64,000 bases of DNA, taken from NCBI GenBank assembly GCA_946902985.2, contig OX336388.2, positions 134,613,846-134,677,845 on the forward strand, in the 5' to 3' direction. The translations under genes and the position numbers were made by a program. Under the pieces are notes generated by a model. It was given only the letters and a program-made list of their open reading frames with translations. It was not told the origin of the DNA and ran no database searches. Source of the stretch: Meconema thalassinum. Lineage: Eukaryota > Arthropoda > Insecta > Orthoptera > Tettigoniidae. Positions 32,233 to 44,114 of the stretch are shown here, piece by piece (position 1 is the first letter of the stretch; each line of letters begins with the position of its first letter).

Positions 32233-32463
32233 TTAATGGGTTAATAACAATATCGTATGGCCTCGGGTGCCGGGTGCAAGCTTTGTTAATTGACACCCAG
32301 GGCAGCTTGCGTGTCGAATTTAATGCTCCTTGACGCTATACCGCATTCTAGTAGAGAAATGAGGAACTTTGTGTTAGCGGAAAATCCCGAGATTAATTTT
32401 GCCATTATGAACACGGCCTACTGAATTCAAATGGGTTCTTTAACATGCCAACAACGTATGACA
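32233..32463 (-). mobile_element. SINE fragment, family S6
   Basis: It shares 'ggcctcgggtgccgggtgc', 'tagagaaatgaggaactttg' and 'ttctttaacatgccaac' in reverse with the two plus-strand copies at 35133 and 35577. The tRNA-like head is missing. Confidence 0.55.
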
Positions 32464-32718
32464 TGAGTATCGTGATTCTTAATGGGTTGTGTGTGCCCCA
32501 TGAGTACGGACTACCCGCCCGGCTCTAGTGCTATGCGGGCTGTACGCGACACAGTTCTGCCAGGGGCTATCGTCTTGTTCATTTGTTAAAAGGCACTTTA
32601 TAAACAAATACACATATTTCCGTTGACTTTTTAAGAAATGCAAATTTTTTCCTGTACTGTTGAGACAATTTGGAAGATTTTGGTACAAACCACACCTTCT
32701 AACTCCCTCTGGTTTAGG

Positions 32719-34112
32719 ATGATGATGATGATAATTGTTGTTTTAAGGGGCCTAACATCTAGGTTATCGGCCCCTAATGGTTTGGCTGATCGTGAAGATG
32801 AAAATGAAATGTAAACTATAACTAAATCTAACTACAGTGGAACTTGGATAATTCGAACCTCAAGGGACCAGTAAAAGAATTCGAATTAGCCAAAAATTCG
32901 AATTAAGAAAGTTCTTTGAAAAGGGTAGAGATAACATATTGTATTACGTTTACATATTGATTGACGTTCAACAAAGCAGATTAACAGACAGCGGTACTGT
33001 ATAATGACTGTATTGTGAATCACCTCAAAAGTTTCAAATGATAAAATAAAACCAAAATGTACTATTCACCTATTTAACAACAGTAGTAATCCAGCAATCT
33101 AGTTAAGTCTTAGAGAAATCTACTGTTTTTCAAAAATGATTTTTGCCTTTTTTTTACAATTAAGTCTCTCAGCCATCACAAAAGAATCCAACAAATTTAA
33201 AGAACGGAAAACAGAATCACTTACGTCATTTCTACTTGAAAGAAACGCCTAAGTGCTGTGAAGTGGTTTGTTGCTTAGGCTGCACTCAAAACAGTTTTTT
33301 TGGGAACTGACCCAACAAACCCAACTGTTTGGCTTCCGATCGGCTTTTTACACTAAAAACTTCGAATTATCCAAAATATAATTCGAATTAACCACGATTT
33401 TTTAGCATTGATTGTACATAAAATGCTAGGGACTAAGGGAAAAATTCGAATTAAAGATTTCTAATTATAGAAGTTCGAATTAGCCACGTTCCACTGTACT
33501 AACTTATATACTAGAAGAAGAAATGGAAAACAAAAGGAGAATACGGCAAATAAAGAACAGGAGGAAAATAATTGCCCTCAACCCTCGAAGAATGCGGAGT
33601 GAGGGACTTGGAAGGAAGGAGAGCCATGAAAGGCAGATAGGAAAGTGAAAGAGGAGAGGGTCCGCCCCAGAGGTAATATATAAAAGGGGGAAAACCGGAC
33701 CCAGCTCAGGAATCCCTCGGAGTCGCCAACTCCCGAACTCACCAGCCGTAAGCCCTTGAGGGTGTAGCACTGTCCAGGGTGCACCAGAAGTGGTGGGGCT
33801 ACATACAACCTGCTTCCTGGAGGGCCTTGTGCAGAAGGCAGGAGATAACATGAAAAAAAAAAGAAGGCTGACCCCTCGAAGATTGAGGGTATCAGGCAAG
33901 ATGAGAGAAGAGGCGGGAAAGTGAAAGACTCCCTAGGCCTCGGTTAACCTAATATCGTCGGGGTCGGAAGAGAAAAAGAGTTGACCAAGAGAAATCGACA
34001 AGAAAGAAGACGGAGAGGAGCCCGGCACAAGTAAGTGGAAGTAATGCTGGACTCAGCTGGGGTCCCGTGGGCGCCACCCACGTCCCACTGGATGTGAGCC
34101 CCTGGGGGGGGG
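32719..34112 (-). mobile_element. SINE-like family C, copy 3, split by a pogo-type MITE
   Basis: Perfect 11 bp target duplications TCTGGTTTAGG (32708-32718 and 34113-34123) define the insertion, with (ATG)n at the low end. Family sequence resumes exactly after the TA duplicate of the nested element. Total family-C length is about 730 bp, as in copies 1 and 2. Confidence 0.8.
32835..33496. mobile_element. pogo/Tigger-type MITE, 662 bp
   Basis: The ends CAGTGGAACTTGGATAATTC and the complement of GAATTAGCCACGTTCCACTG, with TA duplicated at 32833-32834 and 33497-33498. CAGTNNAAC ends with TA target sites are typical of pogo/Tigger elements. There is no transposase frame. Repeated 'ttcgaatta' words near both ends extend the inverted repeat. 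Confidence 0.8.
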
Positions 34113-34160
34113 TCTGGTTTAGGTGCTTGAGTTTTGTGGAACTTACACCTTAGCGTATTA

Positions 34161-34836
34161 TACGAGGGCTATTCCAAAACTAAGGTCCGTTTTTTTTAAT
34201 TTAAGCCCGTAGTTAGTGCGCACGCCGCAACAAGCATGCGCGCTACCTCCCGTCATCCTTTGCGAACAAGCAGGCGTCCTTTGCAGCTGTGTAGCTAACC
34301 TGTACGCTGAACTGTGCATCTTCAAGATTATTGAATCGCCCGCCGCGTGTGATGTACGATCTGTGATACGTTTTTTGAGTGCAAGAAACATGTCGGCTGC
34401 AGACATTCATCGTCAGCTTTGTGAGGTGTTTGGTGATAATGCAATGACGGAAGGTAAAGTGAGAAAATGGGTACGCGAGTTCAAAAGTGGCCGTGAAAAT
34501 ATTCATGACGAAGAACGCTCAGGTCTGTGATCACAGATGACTTGGTGACTGCAATTAACACGAAAATTCACGAGGACCGAAGATTCATGATAACCACTCT
34601 ATCAATGGATTTTCCTCAAGTGTGAATTCTTGGTTGTCAGAGCTGGCGGCAAACTTGTATGCAGAGGCATTTCAGAACTTAGTTTTAAGGTATGACAAGT
34701 GCCTAAATATACAAAGCAACTATGTAGAACAATAGAGGAAGGTATGTAAAACCTATAAATAAATGTGGTTTCAAAATGAAATGTTCGGTTAATTTTAAAA
34801 CAATTAACGGACCTTAGTTTTGGAATAGCCCTCGTA
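34161..34836 (+). mobile_element. Mariner element, internally deleted
   Basis: The ends TACGAGGGCTATTCCAAAAC and its complement form a repeat of about 33 bp, with TA outside. The left part encodes the mariner N-terminus: VIRFLSARNMSAADIHRQLCEVFGD, VRKWVREFKSGRENIHDEERSG (HTH domain), then a frame break, then DDLVTAINTKIHEDRRF and SMDFPQV. The right part keeps the very C-terminus, YDKCLNIQSNYVEQ. The catalytic core is deleted. This is a MITE in the making. Confidence 0.85.
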
Positions 34837-34839
34837 TAA

Positions 34840-35130
34840 TAAGACTGCGTTCCCCAAATCAAATCAGATGTATAATTAAACTGCAGTTGTTCGTACGAAC
34901 TGTGACCTAGTACTCGATAATGACAAGCACAAAGAGCATGCTAATAATGGTGTCACCAGAAGTTTGATTACTATAATATGGGCCTACCGTAGTTTCTAAC
35001 AAAGAGAATAGAGCTGCGTAAAGGGAATCCTCAACGATATACAAACTGGTAACCATAAACAAACAGCAAGTGGAGCACAGGTGACAATTTCTCACCATGT
35101 CATAGTGTAGGTGCTGAGGTTGATTCATTA
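34840..35130. other. Unassigned stretch
   Basis: AT-rich, with no coding frame or repeat I recognise. Confidence 0.3.
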
Positions 35131-35132
35131 TA

Positions 35133-35513
35133 GAGGTAAATAGCTTGCCACGGTGGGTGAGTGGTTATCGTATCGGACTACCAACGCCCAAGCTTGCAGA
35201 TTCGCTCCTGGCCGTGGTAAGTGTTTTTTTTTAAGGCGACAAAAATCACGATACGTATGTCATACGTTGTTGGCATGTTAAAGAACCCAGTTGAATTCAG
35301 TAGGTCGTGTTCACAATGGCAAAATTAATCTCGGAATTTTCCGCCAACACAAAGTTCCTCCACTCTCTACTAGAAAGCGCTATAATGTCAAGGAGTTTAG
35401 ATATCTAACCTCCTTGACTTTCATAGCTTTCCAAGGAACAAAAAATTCGGCATGCAAGCAGCCTTCTGAGCATCCAATAACAAAGTTTGCACCCTGCACC
35501 CGAGGCCGCACGA

Positions 35514-35562
<49 letters not shown>

Positions 35563-35915
35563 GGATAGCATGTCGGTCTACTAACCCCAAGATTGCAGGT
35601 TCGCTCCTGACCATGGTAAGTGATTTTTGAAAGGCGGCAAAAATACGATACGCATGTCATACGATGTTGGCATGTCAAAGAACCCATTTGAATTCAGTAG
35701 GCCGAGTTTATAATGGCAAAATTAATCTCGGGAGTTTCCGCCAGCACAAAGTTCCTCATTTCTCTACTAGAAAGCGCTATTGTGTTCAAGGAGATTAGAT
35801 ATCTAACATCTAACCTCCTTGACTTTCATAGTCAAGGAACTACGAAATTCGACATGCAAGCTACCCTCTGGGTGTCAAATAGCAAAGCTTGCACCAGGCA
35901 CCCGAAGCCATACGA

Positions 35916-35981
<66 letters not shown>

Positions 35982-35990
35982 GGTTCGGAT
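35133..35990 (+). mobile_element. Two S6 SINE copies in tandem, each ending in (ATT)n
   Basis: Copy 1 (35139-35515) starts with a tRNA-like head GCCACGGTGGGTGAGTGG and 'gcagattcgctcctgg', and ends in (ATT)n at 35515-35562. Copy 2 (35563-35916) has a truncated head but the same body ('ggcaaaattaatctcgg', 'tagaaagcgctat') and a second (ATT)n at 35917-35978. Protein frames with long N or I runs here are only the microsatellite. Confidence 0.7.
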
Positions 35991-36526
35991 GTTAAGGAAA
36001 TGTCATATTTTTTTTCCTGAGCTCATTTTGACCGAAATCTGAAAAATAAGTTTGAATGACCACGTTTAAAGCAATTTGATGTTGCCCATAAATGCATATT
36101 TCAGCCATTTTTCATTGTTTTGGTCATATTTGGTCATATTTTAGTGACATAAGGTCATATTTGGTTATAATTTCAGCATTTTTGTTTAAATTGAGGCGTC
36201 GTTAACAAGGTACGTGTTATCTGCGTCGAGTTTCAAACACAGGATTTCCGAATAGTGTAGTAGATATATTTTTCTTTCTTTTCCCGGAACAGGCAGATAG
36301 CAGGCTTAGAAGACCTGATTCCAAGAAGGCGCAATATACTTCCTGTTAGGCAGTGTCTTCTAACTTACGCCGACATGTATCATAAAGCAAACTAATACTT
36401 CGTTTTTGTTTTCTTTTAGAAGAACTGCATCTCAATGAATACTGATTGAATGCTGAACATTTTAATGTACTGTACCTGTCTGTCAGTTTGTATGATTAAA
36501 TGTGTCTGGTGTATTATCGCTGATCA
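35991..36526. other. Unassigned stretch rich in 'ggtcatattt'
   Basis: The words GGTCATATTT and 'tttggtcatatttt' recur at 36119-36165 and again beyond the LINE insertion at 36682-36740, suggesting one old element with subterminal repeats. Superfamily unknown. Confidence 0.35.
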
Positions 36527-36543
36527 CGTTTTGGCACTTAAGA

Positions 36544-36620
36544 AAATGGAGGTCAATGACCCAAAAAGCAGACCCTGCACCAGCGGGACAAAGCTAGGAA
36601 AAAGAAGAAGAAGAAGAAGA
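36544..36620 (+). mobile_element. 77 bp 5'-truncated LINE end with 17 bp target duplications
   Basis: Flanked by perfect CGTTTTGGCACTTAAGA at 36527-36543 and 36621-36637. It contains the last codons of an RT-type ORF (SGTKLGKRR in frame) and a (GAA)n tail. It shows how short a LINE insertion can be and still carry full target-primed hallmarks. Confidence 0.85.
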
Positions 36621-36778
36621 CGTTTTGGCACTTAAGACGTTTATTGGATGTTAGTGATACTCTACCTACCCCAAAAATTCATGTCATATTTCGTAGTTTT
36701 TAGGTCATATTTTATAGCTTTAGGTCATATTTCCTTGCATATTTTGAATTTCTTTAGGTCTTAAACTTCCGAAACTTA

Positions 36779-36789
<11 letters not shown>

Positions 36790-36832
<43 letters not shown>

Positions 36833-37002
36833 GCGGACAGGCCAACAAGGACCACGCAAATATCACTTCTTTATAGGTCTAGTTTCCTTCTTTCTCTTCC
36901 AGAAGTCTTTCATCCTGGTCGACTGTGCAGCTCTTCTTTCAGCTGTCCATTCTCCTCTGTTGAGATTTTTTCTTCTCCCCGACAAGAATTTTGAGACCAA
37001 AA

Positions 37003-37071
<69 letters not shown>

Positions 37072-37072
37072 G
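36790..37072. repeat. (TA)n and (TTA)n microsatellites
   Basis: (TA)n at about 36794-36831 and (ATT)n at about 36999-37070, with AT-poor unassigned sequence between. Confidence 0.85.
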
Positions 37073-37219
37073 AGGTAAGAAACTTATTGACCATAACTCC
37101 CGTGTACTCAGGTGTGTGCTGGATTTGTTTAGATATCGGAAAACTGGAGACTGGTTAAATGATGATGATGGATCGGATGGTCAGACAATGGCTTATTTTG
37201 TTTGATAATTTTGGAGGAA

Positions 37220-37405
37220 ATTGTTTCGACAGAGAAGTGAGAGGGAGGAGACCGATAGGAAGGCCAAGACACAGTGAAGTCTGAGGTCAACAAACGGAAT
37301 GTGAAATAGGAAAATGTAGAAGAACAGCAACTCTACTCTGACCGAAAGAAATGGCGAGCGCTTGTATACCACACCCGGGAAACTGGAGCTGGAAAATGAT
37401 GAATT
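37220..37405 (+). mobile_element. LINE 3' end fragment
   Basis: In broken frames it reads GRRPIGRPRH, then CRRTATLL, then KEMASACIPHPGNWSWKMM, equivalent to the 'RPRTRW ... RKKWRALVYHTRETGAGK' C-terminus of related LINEs. Confidence 0.55.
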
Positions 37406-37584
37406 CTGGAGGAGACCAGAACATGCATTCTACACTTGCACTTGGATAATGTATGATTTTCATACCTTGTTTCTGGGGGACATTACCAAATGAAATTACT
37501 GTCCATGATCACTATTACACCGGAAGTATGTGCTTAATTACGTAAAATTCGTCCATACCTTGATATAACTGCGATGTTGTAATA

Positions 37585-38978
37585 ATAAATTATCCGAGTG
37601 GAAATCGATAAACACAGGAGTGAGACAAGGTTGCGGGCTTTCCCCTCTCCTGTTCATAATATACAGGGTGTATCTTAATTATACCGACAAAAAAATCAGG
37701 GACGCTCTGCGTGTTATGTAAAAGACGATGCCGCAATCGGATTGGCAGAGAAAATTTTTCCCTCCGAGAAAATGAGGTTACTTTGTTACTTCCGGGCGCG
37801 CGATTCAAATCTACGAACTCGCCGTATTTGCTGAGCTAGAGAGCAAGCCGCTGGCCACCGCTGTGCTTCAAGCAAGGGAAGGGAGTGTGATAGAAGGTTT
37901 CCTCGATCACCTCGGCTTGCCGCATGCCCGCCAGCAGATCTCTGTCTCCTTCTGTCACACTCCCTTCCCTTGCCTGAAGCACAGCAGTGGCCAGCCGCTT
38001 GCTGCCTGGCTCAGCAAATACGGCGAGTTCGTAGATTTGAATCGCGCGCCCGGAAGTAGCAAAGTAACCTCATTTTCTCGGAGGGAAAAATTTTCTCCTC
38101 CAATCCGATTGCGGCATCGTCTTTTACATAACACGCAGAGCGTCCCTGATTTTTTTGTCGGTATAATTAAGATACACCCTTTATATGAATGCTCTTATAC
38201 GAGAATTTGGAGAAAAAAGACATGGCTCCATCCGCATTAACAGAAATCTACAGCTGGACGCAATATTATTTGCACACGACTTAGTGCTAGTTGTCACCTC
38301 AGAAGATGATTTACAGCATTCAATATATAACCAGAAACTAGTCCCAGAAAACTACTCAATGGAATTATATCTAGAGAAAACTAAGATAATGGCAATCTGT
38401 GGCACGGAACCAGTAAGAAGTAAGATCTGCTTCGATAATAAAATTTTGCAAAGAGTAAACGATTTTAAATACCTTGGTTACAAACTGTCTTTCCTTGAAG
38501 AAATGGACATACCCGAGAAAATCTTTAAATTCAACAGATGTTTAGGAATCATCAATAAAGTTTTTAGACCATCATTAGTTCAAAAACACATCCAAACAAG
38601 AATCTACAAAACCTTAGCAAGACCAGTACTTTGCTACGGTAGCGAAGCGTGGACCCTGAGGAAATGCGATGAGAGACGAATAACTACCGCCGAAATGAAA
38701 TATATGCGACGAACAGCAGGAATCACTCAGTGGGATCACAGACGAAACATAGAAGTTCTGAATGGTGTTAACAGCAGACCTATATTGGAATACATCCATG
38801 AATACCAAATAAATTAGCTAAGACACCTCAACATAATGGACAGAAGCAGGATCCCTAAAGCAGTCGTCAACTACTGCCCCGGTGGGAAGAGATCTCTAGG
38901 TCGCCCCAGGAAAAGATGGCGTGAAAATTCAAATCTTTTGTGTAGACCGTAACAGTTCTTCCAGGACTAACACATGAA

Positions 38979-39026
<48 letters not shown>

Positions 39027-39030
39027 TTGT
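37585..39030 (+). mobile_element. LINE with RT palm/thumb, split by a foldback MITE
   Basis: The first part has NTGVRQGCGLSPLLFII (RT motif B). After the MITE the frame continues YMNALIREFG, DAILFAHDLVLVV (motif C with the first catalytic Asp changed to His), VNDFKYLGYKLSF (thumb), ARPVLCYGSEAWTLRK and YMRRTAGITQWDHRRN. It stops at 38817; frameshifted sequence (LIRHLNI, GGKRSLGRPRKRW) follows to a (GAT)n tail at 38983-39025. The 210-codon second part is the longest open LINE frame here but the FAHD change makes it catalytically dead. Confidence 0.85.
37664..38181. mobile_element. Foldback MITE, 518 bp, inserted in a LINE
   Basis: Arms of about 225 bp, starting CAGGGTGTATCTTAATTATA and ending with the near complement, around a roughly 60 bp centre. 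TA is duplicated at 37662-37663 and 38182-38183. Removing the element plus one TA restores the LINE frame as FII-YMNALI, which fixes the boundaries. The two arms create matching reading frames (NRAPGS-KVTSFSRREKF) on opposite strands that are not genes. Confidence 0.9.
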
Positions 39031-39299
39031 TGTTGTTGTTGTTGTATTATACTCTGTGAGCTGCCAGAATGGTATTGACATTTGGCCGGAAATTCCACGT
39101 CAGTCATCATCCCTCTGCCTCTTGACCAATCCAAGTTCGCGTAGTTGATGTCATAATACTCTGCGTTGTAATATTACAGTCCACGTGCTTCAGTGCCTGG
39201 TCAGCGGTATCTCTGGTTTGTACAGTTTGGCAACCTCGTTCTCAGACCACATGGCGAGGCGAGAATTGTCAATCCCATTCTGGCGGTTCACAGAGTTAT

Positions 39300-39992
39300 A
39301 GTAGATGCTACCGGAAAACAAAACAAGAAATTTCAGAGAGCTTTAAATTTCTGCATTAGGTTTATTTTCTCCTTAAAACTTTCCTCACACATGTCTCCTT
39401 TTTATGCTCTACTTTCCTGGTTAAAGTAGAACAACAAAGAAACCTGCACATATGTACCCTCATCTATCGACTTCTCAATGAAAGTACACCTCACTATCTC
39501 TCCTGTAATTTTCGTTTTCTTTCTTCCTTTCATGATCGTCACACGCGATCTGGATCTATAATTGCAATTCCTCTACATCAATCATCTGCCTTCAGTAACT
39601 CTTTCCTCATGTCGGAACTAGAATTTGGAATAATTGTCCTCGTGACGTCAGAAATTGTACATCCCTAACAACTTTCAAACGTGCATGTAAAGATTTCCTC
39701 TTGAATTCGTAGGCCAACCGGAGCAATTTGTGTATGAATGACCATAGTAAAACTTTGTTAAAACTCCATGTATTGTTATTACTGTATGTAATTTGCATAA
39801 CTTAGTTAATATCACGCAGTTGCCAAATTTAATTATAGTATTTGAGTTTTCCTAGCTTTTAAGTTTGGTAGGTTAAGAATAACATATGTGAGTATTCATG
39901 TAAGTTGCACTGTGTGTGGTTAAGTGTAAGAGAGGGCCTAGAGCCCTAACTTCGCCACAATGAAGGCGCCAATAAATAAATAAATAAATAAT
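39300..39992 (+). mobile_element. Jockey/CR1-like LINE 3' end
   Basis: It reads VDATGKQNKKFQRALNFCIRFI, then SPFYALLSWLKVEQQRNLH and HYLSCNFRFLSSFHDRHTRSG, SIIAIPLHQSSAFSNSF, the conserved C-terminus of this LINE clade. It is then frameshifted. The 3' UTR ends in (AATA)n at 39970-39998. Confidence 0.75.
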
Positions 39993-40037
39993 AAATACAT
40001 AAATATGGTATATTGGCTTTCACGGCCAGTGAATTAA

Positions 40038-40372
40038 AACTCAGCAATTTTTCTAGGTTCATGCCGTGTCTTGTGTGGGGGTTTCGCCTAGGACACCAAG
40101 CTGGCTCATCAGCGGGCTCTTGGTGACCCCGCCCGGAACCCCATAGGAGTAGCAAACTGTGCACTACCTCCCTTCTTAATAAGCGCACGTGCACCTCTAA
40201 CTGCGTGAGCTAAAAGCAGTTACAGGTGCACGTGCGCTTCATAAGAAGGGGGGTAGTGCTACTCCTGTGGAGGTCCGGGCGGAGTCACCAAGAGCCCGCT
40301 GATGAACCTATCTTGGTGTTCCTAGGCGAAAGACCCACACATGACACGGCATAAACCTAGAAATATTGCTGA
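40038..40372. repeat. Foldback palindrome, 335 bp
   Basis: Two arms of about 160 bp ('ctcagcaatttttctagg' to 'gcacctctaactgc', then 'gcagttacaggtgc' back to 'cctagaaatattgctgag') around a roughly 11 bp loop. One diverged arm of the same family occurs at 46570-46700. No coding capacity; probably a foldback MITE. Confidence 0.85.
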
Positions 40373-40402
40373 GATTTAATTATATTTATATATATATATA
40401 TA

Positions 40403-41080
40403 CAGTGAAACCCCTCAAATCCGAACTAATTGGGGCTGTAGCCTGTTCGGATTTCAATTTGTTCGGATTATCCGAAAAATTTGCATAACCTAACATAATA
40501 ACCAGCCCTCGTTACGGTATCGGACTGTACATTGAGCGAGATAGTGACAGTGAGGATGAAGAAACTTCGACAGACAATGTGACTTATACTGAAGCTGCAT
40601 CTGCTCTTGACGTCGCATTGTGCTTCGTAGAACAACATGCTGCAGCCACGCCAAACAATGTCATGTTCATGTGACACTGGCGCTCAATTGTCACCGCGGG
40701 AAGATTTTCATCACTTCGACAATTGAAGATAGCTGATTTCTAGTGAAAGAATACGTGATATTTTGTGTGTTTCTATAGTCACTTCATTGTTTTTGCTAAG
40801 TGATTAACCTACGGAATTACAATAACCAACTATTCCGTTTTTCAATGTTGGATGAGATGAGTTTGTAGCGTGTTTGTCAGGTATGTTAACTGTACTTCTT
40901 TGTTAATTTCTCAAATAATTATGTAAAGTAAGGTTATAATGTCGAATATATAATTGTTTTATGACTAAATAATTTTCTCTTTTTTGCGTGTGTTTTTCTA
41001 ACTTAAAATTGTCGGAAAGAAATTGTTCGGATTACCCGGGATTTCGGATTTCTGGGGTTCGGATTTGAGGGGTTTCACTG
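40403..41080 (+). mobile_element. pogo/Tigger-type element with C-terminal transposase remnant
   Basis: The ends CAGTGAAACCCCTCAAATCC and its perfect complement, with TA on both sides, set in a (TA)n tract. A plus-strand frame around 40541-40743 reads SDSEDEETSTDNVTYTEAAS, CFVEQHAAATPNNVMFM, stop, then LRQLKIADF. This fits the acidic C-terminus of a Tigger-type transposase. The DDE core is deleted. Confidence 0.8.
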
Positions 41081-41349
41081 TATATATATAGGCATATATA
41101 TATATATCTTGCTCATTCAATGACAGCCATATTTGTCAGGCACATGAAGTATCTTCAACTGTTACAGAGGCGCACATATTGACGTCACATTACTGTTGCC
41201 AACATGTGGGATACAGAATACACCACATAGGTCATGCTAAATACATACAGTAGATAATATTGTAATTATGTGAAAAAGCATTAATTGGCAAACGATTGGT
41301 CTGGATAAAGATTATTGATACGTGAGTACTCCCACTGCGCGTGACAACA

Positions 41350-41592
41350 CCTAGTAATAATGATAATGATCGTGTGGTCTCCGGAGAGACCTAGTGCAGG
41401 TCTTTCTAGTGGACGCCCGTCGTAATGAGGAAGAAGTGAGAATGAAGACGTTACACACACCCAGTCCCCGAGCCACGGGAATTAACCCCAGAAGATTAAA
41501 ATCACTGATGGCTCGGTCGGGAATCGAACCCGGTGCATTTCGGGCCAAAGCCTAGAGCGCTAACTATTTAGCCACGGAGCCAGACTACGTAG
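41350..41592 (-). mobile_element. tRNA-derived SINE, family S7
   Basis: Minus-strand head GGCTCCGTGGCTAAATAG and the B box GGGTTCGATTCCCG at suitable spacing, then a body ending in ATTATCATTATTA. Single copy in this window. Confidence 0.6.
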
Positions 41593-41663
41593 TAATTATT
41601 GGTCTAGGCAAAACCATCGTTTTCTTGTTGCAAGTTGTGAGTTATAGTCCCATATGCGTGGGG

Positions 41664-42104
41664 TTGGTTGGTTCCTCAGTTTAGGGGTTGTGACAACGCG
41701 GTCATGTAGCCCCGTGTACTTTGTGTGTGTGTAGAATCTGTCTGATAACCGGTGTTAATTGTGATGGCTGTATTAGTGAGTGTATCTGTATTTCAAGTAA
41801 GGACTGCAGACGATCAATTTTTAAGTAATTCCAACTTTTGCTACCAAATGCTACCGTCCACGACACCTAGCTGCGGACTTGGCTACTAGATGCGATCACG
41901 CAGCACCTGGCGGCGAATGTTGGAACTAATAAAGCATTATCAAATAATCTACAAATTTTGGCTTCACACAATTGTAGTTAGTGGAAGGTTCTTTTTCATG
42001 CCATAAAACTATGGCATGGAACCGCTGCGCCAGCTTTACTTCCCCTCCGAAGGAAGGCATACTGAAACATTTTTAAAGCTCTTAAAAAATCCAACGTTAG
42101 AGCT
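41664..42104 (-). mobile_element. SINE family S2, copy 5, head missing
   Basis: From TTGGTTGGTTCCTCAG to 'ttaaaaaatccaacg', lacking the tRNA-like head beyond. About 550 bases after it (42105-42650) show nothing recognisable. Confidence 0.65.
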
Positions 42105-42649
42105 GCGGAACTCAAAGTCTTTTTCTACTGATCAACAACTCTTGAACTATTAAAACATTCGTGGACAATAGTTGGAATTCACCCGCTTTAGAGGGTACAT
42201 TCCAAAGTCAATGAAACAAGAGAAAACCGATCCAGATCAGCCATCTCTTGGAATAACCAATTCTTAAAATTTCCAGAAGCAATTCCTAGTGGGAAAATGT
42301 GTAAGTCTGCAGGGGAGAAAGCATTAATACTGTAAGTAGGATGATAACAGATGTCAGCTGTTGGTCAATAAAATGATATTGAACAAAGCATTCTTATATC
42401 TTATTCGAGGTTACTTGGTTCTAACCATTCTCAATATTTTGTTACTTTTTTCAAACTTTTGATTGTAACGTTTCTATAAATGATAGATGTTTTTCCAGCA
42501 ATATTTCGAGGTTAAATAACCTTTATCTTTTAAGGCCTTTTTTTTTCTTTTTCCTTTAGCGTATGGCATTTAGTGACAGGAGTGTGCGAGGACATGCTCG
42601 GCTCACCAGAGTTCGTAGCTGCTTCGAGGCGAACACCCAATGGGTGAGC

Positions 42650-42905
42650 TACAAGTACCGTCGCGTGTGGAGTGTTGTCTGGGGAGGAAAGTTTGAATGT
42701 AAGGACGAGGAATTGGAAGGTAGCGGCTGTGGCCTATAGTTAGGGACCAACCCCGGCATTTGCCTGGAAGGAAGATGGAAAACCACAGAAGACCATCCTC
42801 AAGGTTGCCGGCGGGGGGATTTGAACCTCCTCGCCTCCCGGATGTGAGAGACTGCCTGCAGCCATGCCGTAACGACCACGGCTATCACACCCGGTATCTT
42901 TTGAG
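42650..42905 (-). mobile_element. tRNA-derived SINE, family S8
   Basis: Minus-strand head GGTGTGATAGCCGTGG with 'aggaggttcaaatcccc' as B box, and a body with 'ggttttccatcttccttcc' and 'ggccacagccgctacc'. The '-gaaaaccacagaagaccatc-' type body is widespread in polyneopteran SINEs as far as I recall. Confidence 0.6.
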
Positions 42906-44100
42906 GTACGGTATTTCTACGCATTATATCATTATTTGTGCGGGCGCAGTCCAATTCGGACAGTTAATTACACTGATAAAATCGGACAGACTTTTCTGGC
43001 CACCATGATCTGCCCCTTTGATAATTGATAGTCCAATTTGGCCAGCGATAGCTCATTAGCAACCTCCCCTACCTTCCCCCACTCTGCAGCCATCACATAC
43101 CATACTGTTCACATTTTCCAACATTTTGTCATTAAACTGTTGGAGGGGAGGTGACTTTTAGTTTGACGGCCTCAGGGGTGTCAATTACTATAAATTCACA
43201 TATGTATGACAAAGCTTTCTGGATATGGTGACAACTACTGTCTGTGTAGGAGCTTTATACAAAGTATACGATATGTCCTCAATAGTTTCACAAATATGGG
43301 CATCCATGAGATTGTGTTCGATAAACTAACAGCGTTAATATAACCTTCTGTAAGTGCAAGCTCTAACATTTTACCCGATCTTCTTTGCATACACTAATAA
43401 ATGAACAAAATTAAATTTTAATAAACCAAGTGAACAATTGTCATTGAATACCCTAACCTATTAGATGAAATTAAAACATACTTAATACCAGTACCATAAT
43501 TAATAGTTGGAGATTCATTTTAAGGGCTGGGGTAGCTTGGCAATCAGCCCGGGGAACTGAATTTTTAATTGGTGTAAATTATATTTATATACTAACCAAG
43601 GGTCACAATATTATTTAGCAATTATATTTCGACCATGCAGCCAGCCTGAAATGGTTTTCCGTTTTTTTCTATTTTCAACTCTATACAAATCCAGGAACTG
43701 TCCCTTCGAATAGGCCACGGCTGCTTCCTTCTTTAGTTCATTAATTCGAATTACATTTTAACTGCCATTTCCTTGTTAAGTTCAAGTATATTTTAATGAA
43801 AGTTAGTAGTTTTTTTTCTTTATTGTCAATCCGGGAAGTTTGTTTTATTGAGATTTTAATTAATATGGTTCAAAAAGACACTAAGATTAAGAATAACATT
43901 TTAACTGCCATTTCCTTGTTAAATTCAAGTATATTTTAATGAGAGTAGGTAATTGTGTAGTGAATAAAACAGGATTCCTTCTATGAATCCTCTGTAAAAC
44001 TGTCGCCATATTTCAGTTTGATGGAATAGTTTTTTAAAAGTCATTTTCATTCATTTTAGTAGGTTTTTTTTAGATGACATTTCATTGAGCATTATATGTC
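42906..44100. other. Unassigned AT-rich stretch
   Basis: No coding frame. A near-repeat of 'attttaactgccatttccttgttaa' at 43755 and 43900 suggests a small internal duplication of about 145 bp. Nothing else seen. Confidence 0.4.
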
Positions 44101-44114
44101 CACCTCATTACGTA

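Noticed and set aside
35380..36042. Frames with long Asn, Ile or Leu runs
   Set aside because: Translations of (ATT)n microsatellites at SINE tails; the same holds for the Tyr-rich frame at 36960-37205.
37590..38240. Matching frames (NRAPGS...REKF) on both strands as a small gene
   Set aside because: Created by the two arms of a foldback MITE.
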